DNA from: Flammeovirgaceae bacterium UBA2338
Lineage (GTDB): Bacteria; Bacteroidota; Bacteroidia; Cytophagales; Cyclobacteriaceae
NCBI GenBank assembly: GCA_002344795.1
Contig: DDUM01000067.1
Location: 1-19,232 of the forward strand
DNA length: 19,232 nucleotides
Reading direction: 5' to 3'
Shown here: piece by piece, positions 1 through 6,927 of the stretch
How the letters are laid out: every line of letters begins with the position of its first letter
How positions within the stretch are numbered: the first letter of the stretch is position 1
Notes under the pieces: generated by a model
Told to the model about the DNA's origin: nothing
Databases searched by the model: none
What the model saw: only the letters and a program-made list of their open reading frames with translations
Made by a program: the position numbers and the translations under genes

Positions 1-780
1 ATAGCATGGAAAACGGGAACCAGTTTTGGATTTAGAGATGGGTGGGCTGTAGGCACTAATCCTGAATATACAGTGGGTGTGTGGGTGGGTAATGCAGATG
101 GTGAAGGAAGGCCTGGGTTAACTGGTACTGAAATGGCTGCGCCTATACTTTTTGATTTATTTTCTTTGCTCCCTGGTCAACCCTGGTTTCAGCAGCCTGC
201 CTCTGAAATGAGGCAAATAAAAGTTTGTGCAATTAGCGGGCAACGGGTCTCATCTAATTGTGAATCGACAAATTCTATATGGGTGACCAGCAAAGGCCTC
301 CAAACACAGCCTTGCGAGTATCATAAGAAGATTCATCTCACTAAAGATGAAAAATTTCAGGTCAACCTGAATTGTGAAAAAGCAGAGCGGATTCATAGTG
401 TGAATTGGTTTGTTTTACCACCAGTTCAGGAATACTATTTCAGAACAAAAAACCTGAGTTATAAACCTTTGCCACCCATTCGAAGTGATTGTGGAGGAGG
501 CGCCAGGTTGGTGGCGATGGACCTGGTTTATCCTAAACCTGGTGCCTCCATATTCATTCCACGAGAATTAGACGGTTCTCCAGGATTGGTATTGTTTCAA
601 GCTGCTCATCGGTCATCCTCGTCTACAATTTATTGGCATTTGGATGGCGAGTATATCGGTTTTACGAAAAAAACACATCATTTAAGCCTTTCTGCGGCCT
701 CAGGCGTTCATTCACTTACGCTAGTAGATGATGATGGTGAAATACTGACCCAATCATTTACCATCCTTTCGGATCCTTAA
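1..780 (+). CDS. pbpC: Penicillin-binding protein 1C, C-terminal part (5' end outside window)
   Basis: The reading frame is open from base 1 and the gene starts upstream of the window; 259 residues are visible. Residues 4-8 read KTGTS, the third conserved motif of the penicillin-binding transpeptidase domain, followed by GFRDGWAVG, a context typical of PBP1C-type enzymes. The middle holds several cysteines and a PPIRSDC motif, and the last ~90 residues (from about VYPKPGASIF) look like the BiPBP C-terminal domain of this family. The family comprises membrane-anchored bifunctional transglycosylase/transpeptidases that polymerise and cross-link peptidoglycan in the periplasm; the transglycosylase half is not visible here. 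The GTG at 73 lies inside the domain and is not the start. The next gene, 91 bp downstream on the same strand, encodes an OmpA-type envelope protein. Family assignment is firm; subtype 1C is likely from the C-terminal domain. Confidence 0.9.
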   Translation: MAWKTGTSFGFRDGWAVGTNPEYTVGVWVGNADGEGRPGLTGTEMAAPILFDLFSLLPGQPWFQQPASEMRQIKVCAISGQRVSSNCESTNSIWVTSKGLQTQPCEYHKKIHLTKDEKFQVNLNCEKAERIHSVNWFVLPPVQEYYFRTKNLSYKPLPPIRSDCGGGARLVAMDLVYPKPGASIFIPRELDGSPGLVLFQAAHRSSSSTIYWHLDGEYIGFTKKTHHLSLSAASGVHSLTLVDDDGEILTQSFTILSDP

Positions 781-871
781 CTGATTGAGATGTAATGTTT
801 TATGAGTATTTGATTAAATTATTTAATTAATAGTGTTTAATTTAGTGCTTTTAAGCTAAACAGGTACGTCT

Positions 872-2677
872 ATGGTGTTCAAAGTAAACCTGGTGCTGCC
901 CCTTTTTTTATGTGCTTTAATAACGCAAGGGCAGCCAAGTAAAGGAACTTTAGAAGCTTCCTTTACAAATCATGTAGTTATTGGCGCTTTTTCAAGTCGC
1001 GAAAATGCGGTTCGTTTCACAGATGAAGCAAAACAAAGCAACCCTGATGTAGTATTCAATATCAATCCTGACAGAAAATTGTTTTATGTCTATGTGGTAA
1101 AGACTGCTGACAGAGTCCAGGCATTTGCTGAAGCAAGAAGACTCCGGAAAGAATCAAAATACTGGGATACGTGGGTTTATTATGGAGCGCTTGGGGAAAG
1201 TGATGTCATCGCTAGTGTTACAAGAAATAGAACTCAACAAAACAATACACCAGAGTTGAAGGCCAACCCTCAGGTTTCCCCAGACAAACCTGCTGAAGTT
1301 CAAAAAAATGATTTGGCAATTGAGGCGGAGGTTAAAGCTTATTCAATGGCTGATGAGCCTACAGGCCTGGATCTTGATAAAATAATTAATGCGTCTCAAA
1401 CGCAAGCGAAAAAGGAATATTATAAAGAAATCAAGAGTGTAAAGGAATCTGTAGTCAAACTGAATAAGGAAACTAAAGTGATTGTCTTTAAGGATGATAA
1501 GGAGGGAAGGCAAGCACTGAAAGCATTGGGTTATGAAATCGAAGAGGATAAACCAATCTCAGGTTTTTTTGACTCTAAGAATAATATTTTAGCAATCAAT
1601 GCTACGGAATCCCAAAGTGATGAACCCTTTCATGAAGGCTTGAAGCCTGTGATTAAGTTTTTAAGAAAAAAGAATCCTGAAAAGTTTGAAACTTTTACTG
1701 AAAAGGCGAAAGGTATTAATCATCCCCTGCGTGGTGTTAGTTATGGTGAGTTGAATGCAACAGGTGAAGAAGCATTAGGAAACATGATGGCCGATGTAGC
1801 TCAGGGATATTTTGAAAGTTCGGATGATTTGAAAGGTGAGGCGATTACCCTCATGGGAGAAATTCTTGAAACCCTGGGAGTTGAATCTGTAGGCATTGCT
1901 TTGAATGGTGATCATTTGAAAACCACAGCAACTAATCTTGCTGTTGCGGTGCGAGAGGCAACGGGGTTTGATGCAGAGGGAAATAGGAAATTCAAATTCG
2001 ATTTGTTCAATACCATGAACCTTAACAAAGTGAAAGGTGAAGTTGATCTGGTCAATGAGAGTGGCAGGAAGATTTCCTCTTACCCGAGTAATGAAGTAGT
2101 TCAGGTAATGAAAGCAGATGCTTCTGGTAATATCATCCTGGCTTGTGAGGTACTTGGATACCGAAAACTTTTGTTCAAACTGAATTATGATAATCCTTTT
2201 TTAACGGAGGGAGTGATAAAAGGTGAAAATGATGAGGCCATTGTTCCATTTGGGTTGGTAAGGCTGCAGAAGGGAGACATTGCCGTAATGTATAATGTGT
2301 ATTTTTTTAAAGATGCCGCCATTATGAGGCCGGAGTCCCGTTATGAAATTAATAACCTGCTTTCAATGATGAATGAAAACAGTGCTTATAAAATTATGAT
2401 TCATGGTCATACCAATGGAAATGCAGCTGGAAAGATTATCACAATGGGGGAGACCAGGAATTTTTTCACATTGACCAATACTCAAGAAGGACGAGGCTCT
2501 GCCAAAAAATTATCTGAAAAAAGGGCAGAAGTGATTAGAGAATATTTGATGGATCAAGGTATAGAAGAAGGTAGAATGGAGATCAAGGCGTGGGGTGGTA
2601 AGCGACCACTTTATGATAAAAATCACAGCCTGGCTCAATCCAATGTGCGGGTAGAAATTGAGATCATAGAAAATTAA
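872..2677 (+). CDS. Secreted SPOR / pseudo-zincin-like / CRD / OmpA-domain envelope protein
   Basis: A 601-residue protein with an N-terminal signal peptide (about residues 1-20, cleavage near TQG-Q). Residues ~31-108 resemble a SPOR domain (HVVIGAFSSRENA, then FYVYVVKTADRVQAFAEA), a fold that binds denuded peptidoglycan. Residues ~200-365 resemble a metallopeptidase domain of the kind found in phage polyvalent proteins. Its zinc motif reads H254-E-G-L-K258 instead of HExxH, with a possible downstream ligand at E299/E300, so it is probably inactive. Residues ~375-440 look like a carboxypeptidase-regulatory (CRD) beta domain. Residues ~470-601 are an OmpA C-terminal domain (GHTNG 512-516, LSEKRAEV around R551). 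It is expected in the periplasm or anchored to the outer membrane, touching the cell wall. The next gene is a paralog without the central domain. The precise function is unknown. Confidence 0.85.
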   Translation: MVFKVNLVLPLFLCALITQGQPSKGTLEASFTNHVVIGAFSSRENAVRFTDEAKQSNPDVVFNINPDRKLFYVYVVKTADRVQAFAEARRLRKESKYWDTWVYYGALGESDVIASVTRNRTQQNNTPELKANPQVSPDKPAEVQKNDLAIEAEVKAYSMADEPTGLDLDKIINASQTQAKKEYYKEIKSVKESVVKLNKETKVIVFKDDKEGRQALKALGYEIEEDKPISGFFDSKNNILAINATESQSDEPFHEGLKPVIKFLRKKNPEKFETFTEKAKGINHPLRGVSYGELNATGEEALGNMMADVAQGYFESSDDLKGEAITLMGEILETLGVESVGIALNGDHLKTTATNLAVAVREATGFDAEGNRKFKFDLFNTMNLNKVKGEVDLVNESGRKISSYPSNEVVQVMKADASGNIILACEVLGYRKLLFKLNYDNPFLTEGVIKGENDEAIVPFGLVRLQKGDIAVMYNVYFFKDAAIMRPESRYEINNLLSMMNENSAYKIMIHGHTNGNAAGKIITMGETRNFFTLTNTQEGRGSAKKLSEKRAEVIREYLMDQGIEEGRMEIKAWGGKRPLYDKNHSLAQSNVRVEIEIIEN

Positions 2678-2731
2678 GGAATAGGAATTATACCTTCTCA
2701 GGTGTGATTTAAATGATAAAATCCCAATAAT

Positions 2732-2747
2732 CTAAATAGCTATTTAG
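2732..2747. repeat. Perfect 16-bp palindrome upstream of the second SPOR-OmpA gene
   Basis: CTAAATAGCTATTTAG is identical to its own reverse complement. It sits in the 119-bp gap between the two OmpA-family genes, centred 57 bases before the GTG start at 2797. Dyad symmetry at this place could be an operator for a dimeric regulator or a small hairpin at the 3' end of the upstream mRNA. It is AT-rich and lacks a T tract, so an intrinsic terminator is unlikely. The symmetry is seen; the role is inference. Confidence 0.6.
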
Positions 2748-2796
2748 TGATTTAGCCCTCTATTGTTTAATTTCGGACGAACAGAACCCTTTAGCC

Positions 2797-3957
2797 GTGA
2801 AGAAACTTATAATCCTTTCCAGCCTTTTTTGTGTGTTTGCACTTACCCATGTGGCGAAAGCTCAAATGCCTACGGAAGAGCATTATGTTGTGATTGGAGC
2901 ATTTGCCAAGCATAACAATGCCATCCGCTGGACGGATGATGCAAACCGGAAAAACTTTAGTGCACAGTATGCTATGAATCAGGCACGCCAGCTTTATTAT
3001 GTTTATATTCTAAAGACTGAGGACAAGCGGAAGGCATTTTCTTTTATGATGAAAATCAGAGTGGAAACCAGCTATAAAGACGCATGGGTCTTTTCAGGTA
3101 AACTGGGTGTTGAAACGGAGGAAGCAGTAGTTTCAGAAGAACTACCAGTGGTTGAAGAGAAGATTCCGGTGAAGGAACCAATTATTGAAGAAGTGGAGCC
3201 CACTGAAGAAACTGTAGTTGAGGAAACTCCGGAAGAACCGATTGTAGAGAAGCCAAAGGGAAAGCCATTTATGTTTAGGCTAGTGAGTGGGGAAGAAGAG
3301 GTGCTGGGTGAGATTCACGTGCTTGAATCTCCACGTGCTACGCAGTATCAGGCTTATAATGGCAATGAAGTTGTTTATCTCACGGCACCAAGAAACACGG
3401 AAGGGGCGTTTATAGCAGCCGTGCAGGCTCCGGGTTTTAGGCCAGTGGAGATTACTGTGGATTATAACGATCCTTCAATCTACTCGTCAGGGTTTGGTCC
3501 GCAAAATGAAATCATTATTCCTATTGAACTGGTAAGGTCTAAGCGGGGAGATTATATTGAATTTAATAAAGTGCGCTTTTTTGGAAACTCAGCCATTTTC
3601 CAACCTGAATCTAAAATTGAATTAGATGGACTTGTGGATTTGATGAAAGAACAACCCAAATACAAAATTAGGGTTCATGGACATTGTAACGGGAAACAGT
3701 CTAGGAATGTGGTAACGAAGGGAAACTCCAATGAATTTTTTGAAACAAGTACATTGAATAACAGAGCAACAGTTTCTGCGAAGGAACTGACCCAGTTCAG
3801 GGCTGACCTGGTAAAAGAATACCTGGTGAGTCAGGGAATAGATGCAAAGAGGATTAAAACCAAAGCGGAAGGCGGTAAGGTTATGATCTATCCTCAAGGT
3901 GGCACTTTATCAGGTTATAATGACCGTATTGAGGTTGAGATTAAAAAGGGAAAATAA
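2797..3957 (+). CDS. Secreted SPOR / CRD / OmpA-domain envelope protein (paralog of the preceding gene)
   Basis: A 386-residue protein starting at GTG, with a clear signal peptide (MKKLIILSSLFCVFALTHVAKA). Residues ~28-104 are SPOR-like (HYVVIGAFAKHNNA, LYYVYILKTEDKRKA), closely matching the upstream paralog. Residues ~105-156 form an acidic Glu/Pro/Val-rich linker where the paralog has its extra domain. Residues ~158-225 are CRD-like, and ~250-386 are an OmpA C-terminal domain (GHCNG 295-299, LTQFRADLVKEYL with R335). As in the paralog, the aspartate that normally follows GHT in peptidoglycan-binding OmpA domains is asparagine, and about 20 extra residues lie between this motif and the conserved arginine. 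It probably bridges the outer membrane or periplasm and peptidoglycan. Its end shares an inverted repeat with the convergent CBS gene. Confidence 0.85.
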   Translation: MKKLIILSSLFCVFALTHVAKAQMPTEEHYVVIGAFAKHNNAIRWTDDANRKNFSAQYAMNQARQLYYVYILKTEDKRKAFSFMMKIRVETSYKDAWVFSGKLGVETEEAVVSEELPVVEEKIPVKEPIIEEVEPTEETVVEETPEEPIVEKPKGKPFMFRLVSGEEEVLGEIHVLESPRATQYQAYNGNEVVYLTAPRNTEGAFIAAVQAPGFRPVEITVDYNDPSIYSSGFGPQNEIIIPIELVRSKRGDYIEFNKVRFFGNSAIFQPESKIELDGLVDLMKEQPKYKIRVHGHCNGKQSRNVVTKGNSNEFFETSTLNNRATVSAKELTQFRADLVKEYLVSQGIDAKRIKTKAEGGKVMIYPQGGTLSGYNDRIEVEIKKGK

Positions 3958-3970
3958 GCCCCCTTTTTAA
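3941..3970. terminator. Bidirectional intrinsic terminator between convergent genes
   Basis: TTAAAAAGGG (3941-3950) and CCCTTTTTAA (3961-3970) are perfect reverse complements with a 10-base loop. In both directions the RNA would have an A-rich 5' arm and a U-rich 3' arm, as in intrinsic terminators that work both ways. The arms include the last codons of both the OmpA gene (stop 3955-3957) and the CBS gene (stop 3967-3969), which are only 9 bp apart. The structure is seen; termination is inferred. Confidence 0.7.
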
Positions 3971-5334
3971 CTCATTGCCATCAATATATCGTGCTGAGTG
4001 ATAATGTGCACCTTGTCTGCCTCGTCCCTTACAAGCAAAGCCTTATTTGATTTGTTCAGCAATGAAGATAACACATCAAGTGTGCTATCCATGGCTACAA
4101 AAGTCATCGGCATATCCATCACTTCACCTACTGGTTTAGAAGTAATACCAGGGTCTTGAATTACTTTTTCTAAAAGGCTTGAAGAGGAGATGCTTCCCAC
4201 GAATTCATTTTTCTCAACTACAGGTACCTGATCGATACCTTCTTTGTTCATGATAGAAATGGCATCGCCTATTGCTGAAGTCTTTGTTACAGTGAACAGA
4301 CTGTCTTTGCCATTGCGTTGTTGAATGATTTTTTTGGCTGTTGCGTAGGTTCTGTCTTCAAGGAACCCATGGTCTTTCATCCAGTTGTCGTTATAAACTT
4401 TACCGAGATAGCGAGTACCATGATCGGGAAGAAGGATGACCATTATGTCGTCTTCTTTAAGATTGTCTTTAGCATATTCAAGAGCGCCATGTACTGCTGA
4501 TCCACTGCTCCACCCCACAAACAAGCCCTCTTCGCGGGAGAGCCGTCTGGCCATGATGGCTCCGTCTTTATCCGTTACCTTTATAAACTGATCAATGACA
4601 TCAAAGTTTACATTTTTTGGCAGTATGTCTTCTCCAAAACCTTCTGTCAGGTAAGGATAAATTTCGTTCCTGTCGAACTCCCCTGTTTCCTTGTATTTTT
4701 TGAATACAGATCCATAAGTATCGATTCCAATACTTATTAAATCTTTCTTTTGTTCTTTTAGATACTTTGAAGTACCACTCATTGACCCTCCGGTTCCTAC
4801 AGTAGCAACATAGTGTGTGATCTTGCCACCAGTTTGAGTCCAAAGTTCTGGGCCTGTGGTTTCATAATGTGCCTGTGCATTAGAAGCGTTATCGTATTGG
4901 TTTGGATAAAAAGAATTGGGAATTTCTTTGTTTAATTTTTGGGCAATAGAATAATATGAACGGGGATCCTCTGGTTCCACATTCGTAGGACAAACAATTA
5001 CCTCTGCGCCTACTGCTTTCAAAATGTCAATCTTTTCCTGAGATTGCTTATCTGCCATGGTGAAGATGCACTTATAACCACGAGAAATGGCAGCTAGTGC
5101 TAATCCCATTCCTGTGTTGCCACTGGTTCCTTCAATGATCGTTCCCCCTGGTTTCAGCAGTCCCGCCTTTTCAGCATCCTCGACCATTTTTAAAGCCATT
5201 CTGTCTTTGGTAGAATTACCGGGGTTGAAGTATTCCACTTTTACCAGAATAGTTCCTTTTATGCCTTTATTGAGTTTGTTCAGGCGAACAAGAGGTGTAT
5301 TTCCTATCGTTTCGATAATTGAATTATAGATCAT
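3967..5334 (-). CDS. Cystathionine beta-synthase with C-terminal CBS-domain pair
   Basis: A 455-residue fold-type II PLP enzyme. It would condense serine (or a related beta-substituted substrate) with homocysteine to give cystathionine in the cytoplasm. The PLP lysine is K43 in NPGNSTKDRMA; the substrate loop is TSGNTG (70-75), the phosphate loop GTGGS (180-184), and the pyridine-N serine lies in SSGSA (276-280). EGFGEDILP and the DHGTRYLGKVYNDNWM stretch (304-319) favour cystathionine beta-synthase over cysteine synthase. Residues ~340-455 form two CBS motifs (DAISIMNKEGIDQVPVV; ALLVRDEADKVHIITQHDIL), a regulatory module that in some relatives binds adenosyl ligands. It is the last gene of the minus-strand run, 81 bp after pyrB, with a candidate promoter in the gap. 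Cysteine synthase activity cannot be excluded. Confidence 0.92.
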   Translation of the reverse strand: MIYNSIIETIGNTPLVRLNKLNKGIKGTILVKVEYFNPGNSTKDRMALKMVEDAEKAGLLKPGGTIIEGTSGNTGMGLALAAISRGYKCIFTMADKQSQEKIDILKAVGAEVIVCPTNVEPEDPRSYYSIAQKLNKEIPNSFYPNQYDNASNAQAHYETTGPELWTQTGGKITHYVATVGTGGSMSGTSKYLKEQKKDLISIGIDTYGSVFKKYKETGEFDRNEIYPYLTEGFGEDILPKNVNFDVIDQFIKVTDKDGAIMARRLSREEGLFVGWSSGSAVHGALEYAKDNLKEDDIMVILLPDHGTRYLGKVYNDNWMKDHGFLEDRTYATAKKIIQQRNGKDSLFTVTKTSAIGDAISIMNKEGIDQVPVVEKNEFVGSISSSSLLEKVIQDPGITSKPVGEVMDMPMTFVAMDSTLDVLSSLLNKSNKALLVRDEADKVHIITQHDILMAMS

Positions 5335-5356
5335 TTCGTCAAATTTTAGAGGGCTA

Positions 5357-5364
5357 CAAAGTTA
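5357..5364 (-). promoter_or_regulatory. Candidate -7 element (TAACTTTG) for the cystathionine beta-synthase gene
   Basis: Read on the minus strand, TAACTTTG matches the Bacteroidota -7 consensus TAnnTTTG exactly and ends 22 bases before the ATG at 5334. No good TTG/TTTG box lies at the usual distance upstream (a TGG is nearest). The same octamer occurs upstream of the PurF-like gene at 13509-13516. It suggests the CBS gene can be transcribed separately from pyrB. Confidence 0.5.
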
Positions 5365-5415
5365 TCAAATTCTGTCAGTGCCAGGGGCTAAATAAGGGTG
5401 AAAATCAACTCAAAA

Positions 5416-6354
5416 TCAGCCTGCTGCCCCGGCAAGCAGGTACAATACGGCCATTCTCACAGCCACACCATTTTCTACCTGATCAAGAATAATTGAGTGA
5501 TGGGAATCTGCAGCATCACTATTTAATTCCACGCCTCTGTTGATCGGCCCTGGGTGCATGAGTACAATTTCCTTATTGAGTCCATCCAATAGTTTTTTGT
5601 TGATGCCATAGTATATTGAATACTCTCTAAGAGACGGGAAGTATTTTATTTGCTGTCTTTCTAATTGAATGCGCAAAACATTGGCTACATCACACCATTC
5701 AAGGGCTTTCTTTACATCGTACTCCACCGAAACACCAAGGGTAGCTATGTATTTTGGCAATAGGGTAGGAGGACCGCAAACCATTACCTTGGCTCCCATT
5801 TTGAGTAAGGCAAAAATATTGGATAAGGCAACACGGGAATGGAGGATGTCGCCAATGATCGCAACTTTTTTCCCTGCCAGCGTTCCCAACTTTTCATATA
5901 TGGAAAATGTATCCAGTAACGCCTGAGTGGGATGCTCGTGCGTGCCATCACCCGCATTTATGATTTTGGCTTTGATGTGTTTGGCCAGAAAATGAGGGGC
6001 TCCTACACTGGCGTGTCTCATCACTACCATGTCTACTTTCATGGCCAAAACATTATTAACGGTATCCAACAGTGTTTCTCCTTTTTTTACGGAACTGTTA
6101 GACGCTGTAAAATTGATCATGTCTGCGGACAACCTCTTTTCAGCGAGCTCAAAAGAAAGCCGGGTTCTGGTAGAGTTCTCAAAGAATATATTGGCGATGG
6201 TAACATCTCGCAAAGAAGGTACCTTCTTAATCGGACGATTAATTATTTCTTTAAAATTGGATGTTGTTTCAAAAATGAGCTCAATGTCCTTTGGGGTGAT
6301 GTTCTTTATTCCGAGTAGATGTGGTTGACTGAGTTTCGGCATGTTGCTAATCAT
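5416..6354 (-). CDS. pyrB: Aspartate carbamoyltranscarbamylase catalytic subunit
   Basis: A 312-residue protein that makes N-carbamoyl-L-aspartate from carbamoyl phosphate and aspartate, the first committed step of de novo pyrimidine synthesis. The carbamoyl-phosphate site STRTR is at 61-65, the mobile-loop Ser/Lys is in SVKKGE (88-93), GDGTHEHPTQALLD is at 135-148, and HPGPINRG is at 267-274. Length is normal for the catalytic chain, and no regulatory PyrI gene is next to it. The ATG at 6354 overlaps the end of pyrR by 8 bases (ATGATTAG), suggesting translational coupling; a second ATG at 6342, just after the pyrR stop, is an equally plausible start. Gene order pyrR-pyrB fits joint control by uridine nucleotides. 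Confidence 0.96.
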   Translation of the reverse strand: MISNMPKLSQPHLLGIKNITPKDIELIFETTSNFKEIINRPIKKVPSLRDVTIANIFFENSTRTRLSFELAEKRLSADMINFTASNSSVKKGETLLDTVNNVLAMKVDMVVMRHASVGAPHFLAKHIKAKIINAGDGTHEHPTQALLDTFSIYEKLGTLAGKKVAIIGDILHSRVALSNIFALLKMGAKVMVCGPPTLLPKYIATLGVSVEYDVKKALEWCDVANVLRIQLERQQIKYFPSLREYSIYYGINKKLLDGLNKEIVLMHPGPINRGVELNSDAADSHHSIILDQVENGVAVRMAVLYLLAGAAG

Positions 6355-6889
6355 TGTTGATTAACCAAATTCTGTTTTGTTTATGACCTTGTGCCAGCAT
6401 TTCTACCAACACCCGTTGTGATGCGATTGTGTTTACATACTTTCCTACATAGTCTGCAGCAATGGGTAAGTCTCGGTTGTATTTTCGATCAACCAATACC
6501 AGTAATTCCACTTTGGCTGGTCGGCCAAAGGCAATCATGGCGTCCATGGCGGCCCTTACCGTTCTGCCAGTAAAGAGTACATCATCGATTAATACTACTT
6601 TTTTCCCCTCAATCACAAAGGGCACTCGTGTTTCACTTGCCTTGGCAGGGGTATCACGTCTCCTGAAATCATCGCGGTGGAAAGTAGTATCCAGAAGCCC
6701 GAAAGGAATTTCGGCTTTTATTAAGTTTTCAAGCTTTTGATGGATAAGTTCTGCTAGGTAGATGCCTCTGGGTTGTAACCCTAAAAGCACAGTTTCTTCA
6801 AAACGGTCGTGGTTTTCAATAAGTTGCTGGCAAAGCCTGTTAAGCGTGATATCAAGCAGATCAGAGTCGAGAATAAGTTTCTTCTGCAT
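6347..6889 (-). CDS. pyrR: PyrR bifunctional pyrimidine regulator / uracil phosphoribosyltransferase
   Basis: A 180-residue type I phosphoribosyltransferase. The PRPP loop VVLIDDVLFTGRT is at 98-110, LGLQPRGIYLAELI at 36-50, and the GLLDTTFHRDD stretch (64-74) is typical of PyrR. Family members convert uracil plus PRPP to UMP, and in Firmicutes bind pyr mRNA leaders to cause attenuation. I saw no obvious PyrR-binding leader here; only 38 bases separate it from the upstream gene. That gap contains TATCTTCG (minus strand, 6908-6901), one mismatch from the Bacteroidota -7 consensus, so a private weak promoter is possible. It overlaps pyrB by 8 bases. Whether it regulates RNA in this lineage is not shown by the sequence. 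Confidence 0.94.
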   Translation of the reverse strand: MQKKLILDSDLLDITLNRLCQQLIENHDRFEETVLLGLQPRGIYLAELIHQKLENLIKAEIPFGLLDTTFHRDDFRRRDTPAKASETRVPFVIEGKKVVLIDDVLFTGRTVRAAMDAMIAFGRPAKVELLVLVDRKYNRDLPIAADYVGKYVNTIASQRVLVEMLAQGHKQNRIWLINND

Positions 6890-6927
6890 AGGCCGTGGCG
6901 CGAAGATACTAAAAATGCCTTTAACCC

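Noticed and set aside
1631..1651. HE-x-x motif in the first OmpA-family protein as an active zinc protease
   Set aside because: The second zinc ligand histidine is lysine (HEGLK), so I treat the domain as a probable pseudoenzyme rather than a peptidase.
5932..6328. Open frames on the plus strand opposite pyrB
   Set aside because: They lie wholly antisense to a well-supported gene and encode no recognisable protein; the same holds for the other antisense frames in the window.
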